A DNA stretch of 64,000 bases from Vanilla planifolia (taxonomy: Eukaryota; Streptophyta; Magnoliopsida; Asparagales; Orchidaceae), in the NCBI GenBank assembly GCA_023846275.1, contig JAIUJO010001461.1, positions 23,535 to 87,534 on the forward strand, in the 5' to 3' direction. A program made the translations under genes and the position numbers. The notes below the pieces were generated by a model. The model ran no database searches. It had not been told where the DNA came from and was given only the letters and a program-made list of their open reading frames with translations. Shown here piece after piece: positions 42,121-60,195 of the stretch; the first letter of the stretch is position 1, and every line of letters starts with the position of its first letter.

Positions 42121-42135
42121 CTGTCTGTTCACACA
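42110..42135. other. Array polarity switch, TG to CA
   Basis: The plus strand changes from TG-rich (tgtgcacgtctacgtgcata) to CA-rich (acacacacatgtacatgcac) through tctgtctgttc in about 12 bases. No inserted element is present. It is the mirror of the switch at 29.77 kb. Confidence 0.9.
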
Positions 42136-42493
42136 CACATGTACATGCACACACACATGCATGTACTAGCACACATAGGTGCACACACACATGAACCACA
42201 TGCATACACACACATGCACACACACTCACACGCAAACTCACAGATACACACATGCACGCATACACAAATTCAGGTGCACACACACAAACAAACACATGCA
42301 CATGCACATGCAAGTAGACACACATACCTAATCACACACATGTACATAAATACAGATGCAAACCCATACATATACATGCATACACACATGCACACAAATG
42401 ATTATAAATAAGAACAAAACCATACACACACTCACACATAATGAAATGCACATACACACACACACATGTTTACATCAAAGCACAAACACATGC

Positions 42494-42529
42494 AAGCACA
42501 CATGCAAGCACACATGAAAGCACACATGC
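42494..42529. repeat. 12-bp tandem repeat, three units
   Basis: aagcacacatgc, aagcacacatga and aagcacacatgc follow one another directly. A looser related unit precedes them. Confidence 0.85.
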
Positions 42530-42939
42530 ACTTGCTTTATCACACAAACATAGATGCACAGGGACAAACACACACATGCACACATAAAGGAGCACATACA
42601 TGTGCACACAAACACACACACAGTCACACACACACGCACATAATCATACACAAGCACACACATAGACACACAAGTGCACACATATACTAATGCACAAGAA
42701 TGTACACATGTATGCGCACGCACATGTACACACACACACACACTCACTGGCACATATATGCAGACACACAAGCACAGATATGCACACATATAGATACATA
42801 CACACAGACATGTACACACACACATGTGCATGTCAAGATAGATAACCACAAATGCATAAATGTGCATACACACACATGCATGCACCTGCACACACTGATT
42901 CACATGCACACACATGCACATGCACTCACACATGTATTC

Positions 42940-45900
42940 ACACATTCACACACACATTAGCAAAGACATGCACATGCACACATGGACACACACACACACA
43001 TAAACACACACACATGGGCACACACTATGTACACACATGTTCATGCATACACACACACTCACACACTAAAACATTCACACACACATGCACAAATGCACCC
43101 AATTACAAACATCTAAATGCCTACCCTGACATATGCATGCACACATGCAAATATACACACAAACACTAACACAAACACCCACACACACACATGCACACAC
43201 AAATGACATGTACATGGACACAAGAACACATTAACACATGAACACATACATGCTTATGCATAGCCACACATACACATGTGCACATATGCAAACATATGCA
43301 CACCTTACCCTAAACCAACATGCACTTACACACACAGACACACACACAAGAACATGCATACATATGTAAAGGCACACACAAGCACATATACAAACACACA
43401 TAAGTATGCACACAAATGTATATATATACACACACACACATGCATAGGTGAACATCACCCATAGTCACAACCACACCCAGACATATGCACACAAGTATGC
43501 ATAGCACAAACACATGCACACTCATACACGTGCACGCACACTCACAAGCAGAAACATGCACACATCACACACATAATATACACAAATACACACAAAAATA
43601 TGCAAAGTCACATGCATGCACACACAAACACAAACACCTACATACACACAAACATTCATGTAGAAAAAGACAAATGAACACATGCAAACAAGCACACATG
43701 CATGCACCCACACACACATACATTCACACACGCACACCCATAACACGTGGGCATACACACACACACACATATACAAATGTAGATAATTTCACACAAGTAC
43801 ATGGATGCACACGCATACACATTCATATGCAAACATTTGCATAAGCATGCAAGCACACACACATGCAAACATGCATAGACACAAACACATGAACACACAT
43901 AAACGACCATGCACCCACATGTACACACACGCACACAAAAAGACATGCATTCAGGGAGACACGTGCATATGCACACACATGTAGAAGTGTACATAGGCAT
44001 CCACCCACACATGTACATGCGTACACACAAACCTACACACACATACATATACAAGCACACACAAGTGCATGTAAAAATAAAATCACATGCATACGTGTAC
44101 ACACATAAGTATGCACAAATGCATGCAATACACACACCCTTGCACAAACATGCACTAATGAACACACATACATACAATCACATACACATGCACATGCACA
44201 TGCATATGCATGCACTTGCACAAACACAAACATGCACTAACAAAAACATACAAACGCACACTCATAGGAACACAAATATCTAAAAATAGAGGTCACACAC
44301 ATGGGCACACACATGCACACAAAGATACACACAATCACACTTGTGTATGCACAGGCACACATATGTATACACCCATGTGCACATACACATACACTTGCAT
44401 AAGCACACACATGCTTGTAGATGCACTTGCACATGCACATGTGTACACATGTAGTCATATACATAAATGCACACACACACACACACACTTGCACATAGGC
44501 ATGCCAACATGTATACATTTGCACACAAATACTATACACACACAAATGCAAACACGCATGCACATACTCACCTACAAATGCACCCATACATATGCACACA
44601 CATGTACATTCTAACATGCACACACAGAAATACACACACAAACAAAATAACACACATATAAGCACACACACATGCACATGCACACACAAATGCAAATGCA
44701 CCCATACACAATCATGTCAAGGCACATACACATGCATGCACACACACAAATACATAGCCACACATGCTCACATATACACATACACACATGCTCATACCCA
44801 CACATGCATAAACACACATGTGTACATCGACATGCATTTTCCCCCATGCACATAAACACACATACATGTCTACAAAGGAACACACACACACAAACATATA
44901 TGTTGACATGCACATGCATAGACACTCACACACATGCATGCACACACACACAAATGCAAATGCATATGCACATGCACACATTCACATAGACTCCAAAATA
45001 ATAGACATAATGATCATACACACACACATGCACACTTGCACACAAGTGTACATGCAGGCAGCCACACGAAAACATGCACACATACACTTACATACACATA
45101 CACACACACACATAGGCATGCAGTTGCACATCAACATGAACACACACGTACACATGCACACACACACATACACATGAACACACACAAATGCAACCACACA
45201 AGCACATACATGCATAAATGCACATAAGGACACAAACAAACATGTAGAAACATTCACAAACATGTACACACAAAATCACATACACACAAATACATGCATA
45301 TAGCAACATAGACACACACACACACATGTAAATATGCACACAAGTAACACACACATGTGCACAAACACATATGCATACACATAAAAATATAAGAATGATG
45401 CAAGCCCACATGTACAAGCAGATGTACATGCATACACCCAAGAGTTCCTATTTGCATGCAAGCAAAAGCACATGTATAATTACATGCCCACACACATTAA
45501 CACATTCATACATGCACAAATGCACAAACTCACATGTACACACACACATGCACACATACACACACACACACATATGCATGTATGTAATCACACATGCTTG
45601 CATGCATAAAAAAAAGCACACATGGACATTCACACAAGCACATGTAGACATAGGCATACACAAAGACACACACATCCATACCAATACACACACACACACA
45701 CTCATGCAAGTGTACATACACACACATGCACATGCACACACACACATATGTGCACAAAAATGCACACACACACATGTACAAATGTGTAAACAAACACATA
45801 CACATGTGCATACATATGCACACACACATACAGATATGCATATACACAACACACATACAAAATCATACACATACACATGTAAGTACAAATGCACATAGAC

Positions 45901-48480
45901 ACATACAATTATGTGCACACAAATTGTATCAGGCATTTGTATTCACACACACACACACATAAACACGTGCATGTGCACACACACAATCGCACGCATAACA
46001 TGCACACATACAAGTAAACACACATGCATGCATACTAACACATGCACTCACATGAGCACATATACAATCACATACATGCCTTTGCACACATGCACAAATG
46101 AACACACATGCATCCACACACACAATATGTTCATGTGTAGATACAAACGTATATGCATATAGATTTACCCACACACATATTAACACATGAACACACATAC
46201 ACACACACACACACATACACACCCCCAGACACACACTTGCATACACAACCACAACATGCACACATGAATAGACACACATGAATGAAGATATGCAAATACA
46301 TGCACATGTATGTGCACAGCCACATACACATGTGCACATGCACACACACACACATATGCACCAATACACAGAAACACACACATATGGATGCACAAACACA
46401 TAATCACATGCATGTATGCAAATACATATATAGAAAAATATAAGAGGACAAGCACACGCAAGCATGTGCAAGCACATGCATGCACACATTTACATAGACA
46501 AATTCGAACGTCCACCCCAATATGTGCATAAATGCACACATGCATGTGTGCTCAGAGTTGTGCACACACACAGAGACAAATGCACGTACACATGCACACA
46601 TACATGCACACACATGCACATCCATACTCACATGTGTAAAATGCACACACACACACACACCTAAGCACATGCACACATGTGGACAGATAAATACCTAATA
46701 GACACAACATAACTAACACACACACACAGACACACCTGCATACACACATGTACACACACAGAAAACACATGCTTGTACACATGCATAATTCAAATATGCA
46801 CAACAACTAACACATCGTATATGCACACGCACACACATATATATATGTAATAGAATAGATGGACACATAAACATGTACACCAAAATGCACAAATGTGCAC
46901 ATGCACATGCATGATTACACACACACAAAACATGCACGTATGTACAAACCCTCAAATACACACATATAAGAGCACACGAGCACACACGTACACACAAGCA
47001 TAGATATACATGTACACAAACACATATTTTTGCATAGACACACACACAGACATGCACATACATGCAAGCACATACACATGCATTTGCACGAACACTTGTA
47101 CACACACAAGCACATGCACACACCACATACAAAAACTCATAGATACGTACACTTATGTACACACAAACACATAGACAAGAACCCAAATGTAGATGCATGC
47201 AATTGCATACATTAACACACACACATGCACACTTATGCACAGACAAATTGAGGCATACACACTGCTCATGCACAAGCATGCACTTGCTAGCACACCCACA
47301 CACACAAACACACTTAAGCACATGTACACTCTCACAAGCACACAAAAATACATACACATGCACATCCACATGCATACATGCATAAATGAACAAACACAAA
47401 TTGTTTTATGAATACACACATATAGAAACACATGTGCACACATGCACATACATAAACTTACATAAAGATACATGCACAAACACACATGCATACACATATA
47501 CACAAAAATATGCACATGAACATGCATATGCACATGCACACACATATGTATATGAACACACATACTCATACCCACACACAAGAACACATGCACACACATT
47601 AGCACACAAAGCATAAGCACACAGGAACACATGCAAACACACACGAGCATTAACACACAAGCAAGTACACGCACATGCATACCCACACACACACCCACAC
47701 ATGCATGTACTTGTCAATGTAGCATATACATGTGCACAAACACGTGGGTACACACACAAAAACGTATAGACACAAGCACACAAATGTAAGAATACATGAA
47801 AACATGCAAACACACAAAAACATTAGCACATATGTATGCACACACACACACAATGCATATGCACATGTAGTGCACACACGAATATGTGTATGTGCACACC
47901 CACATACTCACATGAGCACACACACAAACTCACGTGCACATGCACACACATATACACCCACATGCATGCAAGCACACATGCACATAAGAATGCATACATT
48001 GCATAAACATGCATGAAGACCTCTATGCATATGCATATGCATATACACATACACATAAATAGACAAATGAAAACCTGCATACACACGCACACATGTGCAC
48101 ATGAACACATATGTATCTACATACATGCCAACACTCAACCCACACCATTGCACATGTGTACTGCATAAACATGCACGCACACGCACATGAACATGTACGA
48201 ACACACATACACATGTACACAAGTTTGCACACACTTACACACACACACAAACATACATAGACACACACACATGTATGCACATACATGCATAGATGCACAC
48301 ACAAGCATGTAACCACTCACACACATGAAATTATGCACACATGCACATGTAACACACACGTACATGATCACACCCACTAGTGTATTTACACATACACACA
48401 CACAAATGTACACAAAAAAACACACATACTCTCACAAGCATGAATTCACACACATGCACATGAATGGATACTCACATGGA
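42940..48480 (+). repeat. Long-range repeat, copy B
   Basis: It is colinear with copy A at an offset rising from about 19.5 kb (left) to about 20.1 kb (right). Examples: the cacccaattacaaac area near 43,096 with ctcaattacacac near 23,597; ataggcatgccaacat near 44,496 with ataggcataccaacat near 24,975; gagcattaacacac near 47,645 with aagcattagcacac near 27,504; tgatcacacccac near 48,365. The ataggcatgccaacat landmark is also present in copy C (attggcatgccaacac near 61,799), so this part exists three times in the window. Edges are approximate. Confidence 0.72.
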
Positions 48481-50626
48481 CACATGCACAATCACAAAAA
48501 CACACACACATGCACGTACATATATATATACACACATGCATGCAGACACACACATGGAAATTAACACATGCACAAATGCATAGACTCATCCACACACAGA
48601 AATGTGTGAATGGACACACAAACATAAGAATGGACACACACACACACATGTGCATATACACACACACACATAAATGTGAAAATGCACACACACATGCACA
48701 TGCATGCTTACATGCACACACATCCATATACATGGATGCACACACATAGGCACACACACTTCGATACAAACACACACACACATGCACATAGGCACATATG
48801 CACACACACACACATACAAGCAAACACAAACATGCATGCACACACACACACACACATGCACAAACATAGACTCAGACATGCATGCATAGATACATGCAAA
48901 TGCACTCACATAGGTACACACACATACACACACATAAGCTCACACATATGCACACACACACACAACCATGCACATGCTCATGATCATGCATGGACACACA
49001 CACATACACACACTCATGTAGACATGCACATAAACTTACACATGCACTCACGCACATACACAATCAATAACATGCACACATACACATGTATGCACACACA
49101 AATACACACACATGCATACAAGCACTTGCACAAATGCACGTGCATGCACGTATGCATTTGCATGCACATATGTATTCACACTGGTGCATGCATGAACTTA
49201 TGCACAAACATACACACGCACCCACACACACTGACACATGCACACATGCACATAAACAAATATGCAAATGTGCATATACTTGTACACACATATGTACAGG
49301 CATACAAACTCACAAACACATCCTACATGCACACACACACACATACACCTCTACATAAACACATACAAACAAACATGCATTTGCACACATGCATGCACAC
49401 ACACATAGACATACACATGTATCCACACTTATGTGCACATGACCATATATGCAGCTTGGACGAACATACACATACACATGCATGCACATCCATAAGCACA
49501 CATAGGAACACACATGCTCAAACACAAATACACATGCATAAACACATCCACACACACCCTCACACAAAAACACATGCACATATATATATAAACACACACA
49601 CATGCACACACAAAGGCACACAAATGTAAGCCCTTGCACACACACATAGAGCATGCACACATACACCCACATACACATACACACAACCATAGATGCTTAC
49701 ATAGACATTCACACATACACACATGCATGTGCACATAGACATGGATAGACATAAGCATGCACACATGCATAAACCTACACACACACATGCGCACGTACAC
49801 ACATGCACACACAAATGCAAAAAGACACAAATGTATATACTCACCACAATAACATAGAAAAACAAACATTCACACACACACATACACATGTTGATGAGCA
49901 AACAAATACACATGCATACACACACACTTGAGCACAAGAAGATGCATAAACATATGCACAAACATGTACACACGATCACACACATGCACATACACATGCA
50001 CAAGCACAAATGCACATGTACTTGTGCATGCACACACACATGTGTATGCACTCACATGCACATATATGCATGCAAACACACACATGTGCACACACAAAAA
50101 CATGCCCATACACATACTCCCTACACAAACGTGCACACACACACAAACTCATGCATATACATTTGAACACAAAAGATGACACACACACAAGTGCATAGCT
50201 ACACACCCACACACACATGTGACCACACTCATGCACACATACAAGAATGACCACACACGTGCAAAGATACACATTTAAACACTCTTGGACATACACAAGT
50301 ACAAACAAGCATGGATGCACACTATCACACATGCACATATGTGTGCACAAACATGCCCATGATCTCATGCACTCACGTAGGCACATGCAGGTACAAATGC
50401 ATACACAAATAAACATTAACATACAACACACACACACACCCAAGAACATGCACACATGCATACACATATACACACATGCACAAAGTGTACACACACGCAC
50501 ACTAATGCACACGTGCACAAATACACACAAAGACAAATAGACATACGCACACATGTAGATGCACACAAGAACATGCTCACATGCACACACAAACACACAT
50601 GCACACATGTAATTGCACATACTCGA

Positions 50627-50636
<10 letters not shown>

Positions 50637-50684
<48 letters not shown>
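50637..50684. repeat. Perfect (AT)24 microsatellite
   Basis: Twenty-four uninterrupted AT units inside the CA array, preceded by (AC)n and followed by gaacacacat. It is cruciform-prone and probably unstable in length. Confidence 0.95.
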
Positions 50685-50687
<3 letters not shown>

Positions 50688-51195
50688 CACACATACACAT
50701 GCACATGTAGACACACATGCACACACACCCATACAACTTTTACCAATGAACACATGAATGGACATACACATACACACAAGCATACACACAAACACAAACA
50801 CAAACACAACCACACATGCACAAACACAAATGCCCATATGCAAACAAGCACACATGCACATGCTCACATACAAATGCACATGAACAAGCAGGCATATATG
50901 CATATGCTCTCACACGCACAAACATGCATATATGCACACGCATGCTCATGCAAACACTCATAAATATACACACATGCATACACACTCAGACACACACACT
51001 TCCTTGCACTCATGCCCACATGCATGCACACAAACATAAACACATACACATGCACGTGCACTCACTCACACACTTTCACATGCACACACAAAAACAAGTG
51101 CAAGCCCAAGAATACAAATGTAAACACACACTCATACAAATATAGACACATGCACACATGTACGCATACAAACTTTTGCGCACATAAAGACACAA

Positions 51196-51399
51196 AAATA
51201 CGAACAATAACATATGCATGCATGCAAGCATATGGACATACACTAATATACACAATGACACACATGCATAAACTCATGCACACATGCAAACACACAGAAA
51301 TACGAACAATAACATATGCATACATGCAAGCATATGGACATACACTAATATACACAATGACACACATGCATAAACTCATGCACACATGCAAACACACAT
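51196..51399. repeat. 102-bp tandem duplication
   Basis: Two copies aligned by cgaacaataacatatgcat at 51,201 and cgaacaataacatatgcata at 51,303. By eye they differ at one base over most of their length, with small end differences, so this is one of the youngest events in the window. Confidence 0.95.
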
Positions 51400-51649
51400 A
51401 CGCATGCACATTCATGCAAACAAACACATATGTGCACCTACACACACACACTAACAACCACATACACACACAAACACACATGCATGAACACACACACATG
51501 GATAGTCTACATACATGCACAATCACACAAACATGCACACATATGCACTCACGCACACACACACATACTGACATGCTTGCATGTATGCACACACACACAC
51601 ATTCACCCACTTCCTCTCTTATGCACATGCATGCACATGCACACACACA

Positions 51650-51680
<31 letters not shown>

Positions 51681-54600
51681 GTAGACTTGTATGCGCACAT
51701 GCACATGCACGTAATAACACAAACACACACACATGTATCGATATGCATGCAAAAAATAACACACACGAATACACACATATGTGCACCTACATGCATAAAT
51801 AAATACACATAGAGAGGAACACACATGCATATGCACTAACAAATACATGCATACACACACAACAACACATGTAAACATGCTAACACACAAACACAAATAC
51901 ACACATGTGTTTGTGCACACACACACCTGTAGACATGCATGCACAGTATACAAACTTTCCTGCACACATACATGTGCACACAAAGGTGCACGCATTCATA
52001 CACACACATGCACACAAACACAATTACACAAATATAAACATATAAGCACATGCACATGCACACTGACAACACATCGACACACACATACACATAGTACAAA
52101 GCATGCACATACACTTAGACGAATGTAGCACTTGGTTGTGCATCCATGCACACAAACAAGTACCCACATACACACCCAAAACTACACTCATGCACGCATA
52201 CATGCACTCACACAAACATAAAAAATACTCACTCACAAACAAGAAAATGGATAGACATGCATAAATGCACATGCACAAGAAAAATCACTCACACCCACAC
52301 ACACTTGCAAGCACCTAGATACAAAAATTGTAGGCACAAAAAAATGCACACACTCAAACACACATGTACACATATGCACAAAAATACAGGCACTTACTCA
52401 TAAGCACACACATGCACTTATGCATGCATGCAAACACAAGCACATATGCACCCATGTTTGCATATGCACATGCACAAACATGCTAACACATGCCAACACA
52501 TAGGTACACAAACACACACATGCCCAGCACATGCATACATACACACACACCCACACAATTGTATACACATGCAATCGCATGCATAGACACACACATGCAC
52601 AGAAACACATACATGATATGTACACACATACCCACACCCATATGCTTGCATACACATGCACAAACATATGTTAACCCACACACATGCACACTCACACAGA
52701 AACACACACATGCACAAGCAAACATATATACACAAACACCAGTATACATGCACGTGCATGCCCGCACACATATCCATGTACACCCACCTACCCACACACA
52801 CACATACACACAAGTATGCACATAAATACACACACTAAAGCACACATATGCATATGCACATACATGCTCATATGTGCACACACACAAGCACACATGAATG
52901 CACACACATGCATACATAGATGCCATGCACATGCACCCACAAGCATCCATGCAATCACACACTCACATGCAATTACACACACATATGCAAACATGCTGAT
53001 GTACACACATGTGTGCACAAGCTGACGTGCATGCACACACATACTCAAACACACACGCTAGTGCACTTGTTCACACACATACACACATGCACACCCACAT
53101 CAACCGCACAAACATGCTCACGCTCATACGTAGAAAGACAGACATGCTCACACTATCACACACACACATGTGAATGATGACACAAACACATGCACATGAA
53201 TGCACAGACACATGCATGCACACTCATTCACACAAACATAGACACAAATGCAAATCCCTTTGCACCTACACACACACGTTCAACTTCTCACATGCACATG
53301 TGTACCCCTGCACTTGCATTGACACATGAACACACATGTACTTACACACACTCAAATGCACATATGCACACAAACACACACACGCATGTGCATGCACACA
53401 CAAACACAAACACACACACACACACACACACTTGTGTACTCATACACATGCATATGCACATGCAACACACACTCACATGCACACATATAAGCACACGTGC
53501 AAGAAGACACACATGTACACACACGCACACTCACATGCACATACACAAACACATGAATAAGCTTGCACACATCCACACACACACATGCATACATGCATAT
53601 AAACATAGACCTATGCAATCATACACACTTATGTAGTAAAGTGTAAGCTCACATGCTTACATGCACAGACATGCACACTCACACACACCCACACACAAAC
53701 ATGCACTCACTCTCTCACATACATACACATAGACCGATGCACATGCAAGCACACAGACATGCATACAGACTTAAACACACAGCTACACACATACACATGC
53801 ACACACTCATGAACAGACACACACACACCCATAGACATGCACACACACACACCCCCCTATAGACATGCATTCACACAACAACATACACAACATGAATAAT
53901 GCACACAAGAATGCACACATACACAAGAACAACACATAGGCACACATGCTTGCACACATACACACATACACGCACATGCACACAAGCACACATACATTCA
54001 CAAAAACACACACATGTGCACACATATACACATACCCCCACATTAACACATGCACGAACATACATAATCATGAACATGCAGCAAACACATGCACACACAC
54101 ATGCATAAGTACACACCCATCAATGCACTCATATAAGCACATATATGCACACACACACACACATAGACACTACATGTACACAAAATTACACTTGCAAATA
54201 CACACATGTACACATGTTATGCACATGCTTAATCAAGTGTACACATGCACATGTATAATCATAGATATACACACACATAAGTATGCATATACACACATGT
54301 ATGCACTAGGACACATGCACATGAACACACATGTGGACACACATATGCACATGCACACACTCACATATACCCACAAGTTTGCACATGCACACACAAGCAT
54401 GCACAAATAAATGTATAGTCACATGAACACAAGAGCGTATGCATGCATGTGCACATATAACTAGATAGACATGCCCAATGTACATGCACAAGGATGCACA
54501 TCCCCACACACCCATGAAGCACACACACACATATGCATATATAAACACACACATGCATACAAACGCACACATGCATGCAAACAAGAACAAAAACATGCAC

Positions 54601-57600
54601 ACACATGTTTGCACCAACACACAAACATGCACATGCACATATTCATGCACCTACACTAACAAACAAACATAGATGTGCATGAACAAGAAACCACTTGCAC
54701 ACAAAGAGAAATGCACACATGTATACACACACATGCATACACAAGAACACACACGTAATCACACATGCACACACAAACTATTGTACAAGCATGAACACAC
54801 ATAAACAGACACTCACACGCATATGCAAACACTCAAACACATGCACACAAAGGCTCGCGCACGCGCATACACACGCATAGGTTCATACACACATGTACAT
54901 GCGTATCTAGAGAATCAAAAATTCATAAACACACATATATACACGTATACACCTACATGCACCTACATATATTGACCACATGCAAGCACATACACACATG
55001 CACATGCACTAACACACTCAAATAGACATGCACACATGAATGTACACATATATGCTCATACATACACACACACACACCTATGCATGCACACACAAACATA
55101 CACACACACCCACACAAATGCATGCCCATAGACACACACACACACATATTAACATACAACATGCACACATGAGCACATAGATACTGACATGCACATAGTC
55201 ACACACATGTATCTAAACACATGCATACAAACACATGTGCATGCACACATAGGCATATACAAACACATATACAAATGCACATAGATGCACACCTACACAT
55301 ACAGACATAAGCACACGTAGACACACACAAGCACACATGTACATACATGTATACATGCACACATGCACAAACATGCTCATGCACACACACGTGCACACAT
55401 GTGCATACATGCACCAAAATGCACACGCTCAAATACATACACCCATTGCTAAAAATAAAAGAAACATAAATATGCACACACACACACACAACCATGCATA
55501 CACATGCACACAAACAAGCACATTCACACATAGGTACATGCATACACATGCACACATACAAACACACATACACACACACACACACTCATATGCATGCACA
55601 TGAACACACACATGCATGCACACATGTCTACAGTGATAGACATGCAAGCACTAATAAACACATATGCTTATGCACACACACACATGCACACTTGAGTACA
55701 AATGGACACAAACACTCATACATGCACAAATCATATGAACTCACTCATACAAACACGCATGCACACACGTAACTACACACACACATGCATACGCACACAC
55801 ATGTGTACCCATGCATGCAAACTTGCATATGTACTCATGTGCATTGGCATTTGAACACACACTTAAAGCATAAGCACATATGCACACACAAACACACATG
55901 CATGCACATACACACACAAGCATACCCACACACACATGTAATCGCATACACACACCCACCCACATACATGCATGCACACATGCTTGACACACCCATATAA
56001 GTGCATGCTTGCACACATATACAAATACATAATCACACACATGAATGCATAATCACACATACATGCATATGCACAAAAATGTACTCACACACAAACAGAT
56101 ACTAAGCAGCATACACACACTTGTCCAAAATGAAAATGCACTTACACACACATGCACACATAAAAATGCACATACACTCACACACATACACATCCAGATG
56201 CACACACACATAAGAAACACATGCACACACATGCTTACACACATACACACATGCACATAAACTTGCATGGACATTCACACACATGCATGCACACAAACAC
56301 ATGCACAAACACATGCATAAAAAACATAAACTATGCACATACATGTGCACACACGCACACACACACACACACAAAAACCCACATTCAAAAAGTCAAATGC
56401 ACATGCACACATATATTTATGCACATATGCAAGCACACATAAATGCACACCCTAAAATATGGGCATGAACTAGCACACACACACATATAGAATGCACACA
56501 CAAATGTACCTACAAACATGTAGATATGCACACACACACACACACACACATAAGTACACACAGATGTAGACACACATAAATAATCAAACACATGCACTTG
56601 CACACAAGCACACATGCGCACACACACATGAACAAACACATACGTGCACCTACACATACTCATCTACTTGTGTGCAAACATGCATATGCATACATTTTAC
56701 ACAAAGTCATGTGCACACATAGGTACACACACATAAACACCCATTGACACCCAAACCAACAACCACACAAACACACACATTTTATGGGGGTGTTAACATG
56801 CACACACACACACACAAAATCACATGCATACAAGCACCCCCCACACACACATGCACATGCACAGAAACATAAACCCACATGCACAAGCATAAATTTACTC
56901 ACACACATAGACACACACTTAGAGGAACATAAAAACATACACATGCACACATAAGAAAACATAAACACAAGCACACATGCACACAAGCAAACGCACATGC
57001 ATGCACAAACATCCAGGAGCACACATGCATGTGTGCATGCAAATCACACATATGCATGCATTGCACACGCAAACACAGATGCACATGTGCTCACACACAC
57101 ATATAGACATGCAAAAACACAAATGCACATGCATACACACACACACACAAACTCGCATGCCTGCATATGCACACACTTGCATAGACACACAACCATAGAC
57201 ATGCATATACACACACATGCACACATGCCCACATACTCACATGCGCACACCCAAATACACACATGGACATGCACACACAAATATACATGCACACATACAC
57301 ACACGTGTACATGCCCACTTATGTATTCACATAGAATCAAATGCACGTTAGGACGCATGCCCACACACTCCTAATAACAAACATGCACACATGTACACAC
57401 GCTGAAAAGCACCCAAAGTTACACATGTATACACCACACATATATACGAACACACAAACACACTCACAAAATCACACACACACATAGATGCTCACACAAA
57501 CATTCACACAAACATGTGCATGTAGGAGCACACATACATATACATGTGCATGCCCAAACTTGCCTACACATGCACATACTCATGGATTCACACACACACT

Positions 57601-60195
57601 CATGCACACATAGGCACATGCAAGTAAACAAAAAGATGCACATATTTATGCACACATAGACATGCACACACATGTAGACACATATGTACATTCACACACA
57701 AGCACATGGACAAATGCACACACACACATGCACACACACACACACACACATATGCTTGTGTGCACATTCACACACCCACAATAATGAACACACACACATG
57801 CACATGCATACACAACACATGCATACTTGTGTGCATGAGCACATGCATGCACTTATGTGGGTGTACACCAACATGCATAAACACATTCATAAACACATGC
57901 CACTACATACACACATGCACACATAGATGCAAATCCATACATACACACATATACACATGCACGCACACCTATACATTTTTATACTCACACTGACATACAC
58001 ACACACTTACACATACAAACATGGCAAGCACAAATATACTCACACATGCACATAAAGAGAAATGCAATCATGCACCAACACACACATGCATACACAAACA
58101 TAAGCACACATGCACACAAATAGACACATACGCATGCATGCAAACTCATGTGTGCACACACACACATGCACATCACACACAAACATGTATACACATGTAC
58201 AAATAGACATGCACATGAACACACATATGCATTTGTACACATACATGCACACATTCACAATTCAACACATACCCACACCCACACATAACCACTCACTCAC
58301 GCATGCACACATGCACAATGAACACATACACAACATACAAACACACAAGCACCCACACATAGGCACACACAAACACATATACTCACCTACACACATATGC
58401 ACACTCACAAACAAGAACACACATGCAAACAAATAAATGCACACGGACACACCCATACATACATAGACACACATAAAGCACATGCACACTTACATGACTT
58501 AGACAAATAAGAACCAATTCTCATGTGCACACATGCTTGTACACACATAATCACACATGCACTTACACACACACATGCAAAAAAAATACACATATGCATG
58601 CACAAGAAAATAAGCATAATTGTGCAAGCATGCTAATAAATGCAAGTACATGCATGCAAGCAAACATGCACACACACAGACATGCAAAAACACATAGATA
58701 CACACTTACACATGCACACCCAAACACACATGCTTGCACACACACACACACACACAAGCACAACCATACACACAAGCTTGCACACACACACACACACACT
58801 CATACACATGCACACACACCTACACAAAGACATATAAGCATGCATGCTTGTACACTCACACAACATGTGCACAAGCATGCACCTATACATTCATATGCAT
58901 AAGAACACATTTGCACAACATAAGTGCACACATACACATATGCATACAAACATGTACACACACATGCAAACACACACATGTACATGCATGCATAAGCACA
59001 AGCATATACATGCACATGCACATTTATATTTACATGCACATGTATAGTCTCATAGACATGCACACACATAGGAAGATACAAATGCACAAAAATGAACACA
59101 CACACACACATGAACACCCAAACATGCATACACGTGCACATATGCTGACACACACACACATACGTAGAGAGACACACATTTAAGTGCACATTCACACATG
59201 TAGACAAACACACATGCACACACGTAGCATAGACACATAGAAATATACTCATATATGCACACACAAACACACGCATATATACTCACATGCCTATAGATTC
59301 ATGCACACACATGCACATGCACACAAGCATGCATACATGCATGCCCATACACACAAAAGAACACATGCTTATATGCAAGCACATATGCAACACACAACAC
59401 ACATGCACATACATATGCATGCATAAACATGCACACAACACACATGCACACCCCCACACACACGTGTACACACATGCATGATATGCACATGCACACATTT
59501 ATAGAAAAATAATATGTATACACACATAAATGCATAGACTAGCATTCACTCACACACTCACAAACATGCATAAACAAGTGCATATGGCATGCAACACATG
59601 CATGCGCACAAACACACATGTAGGCACACATTCACATTCACACACACTCACACACACAAAAATGCACAAAACACACACATAGACAAAAACATGCATGCAT
59701 GTATATACACACACACAAACACTTACACGTGCATATATTCTCACACACATTGCACACAAAACACAAACATAAAAACATACACACACACCACACACACAAA
59801 CACATACACATGCAACATGCATGCATACATGTGCAAAAGCACATGAACATATGCACGTACAAATGCATACATGCACACACATACATAGACAAACACACAT
59901 TCACACACACCTGCATGCACACACACATATGCACACTCACATACAAACACAAGCATGCATATGCACACACACACATGTACAAGAACATGCTCACAAACCC
60001 ATACATGCCTACAAAAACATATACATATACACCCACAACATGCACACATAGATGCACGCACATACATAGACTAGCATGCACACATACACTTATGCAGTTA
60101 AATGCATACTTCACCTTCACATACACACGCACATAACACACATGCACACAAGTGCACAGTTAAGAGCACTCATGCAAGAACAAACACACACACAC

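Noticed and set aside
48676-49629. His/Thr-rich frame of about 317 codons in the right CA array
   Set aside because: Pure translation of CA/CATG repeat; no start context, domain or phase preference.
49976-50851. Cys/Val-rich minus-strand frame running through the (AT)24 run
   Set aside because: It includes an Ile-Tyr run made by the AT microsatellite and otherwise reads the TG strand. It is an artefact.
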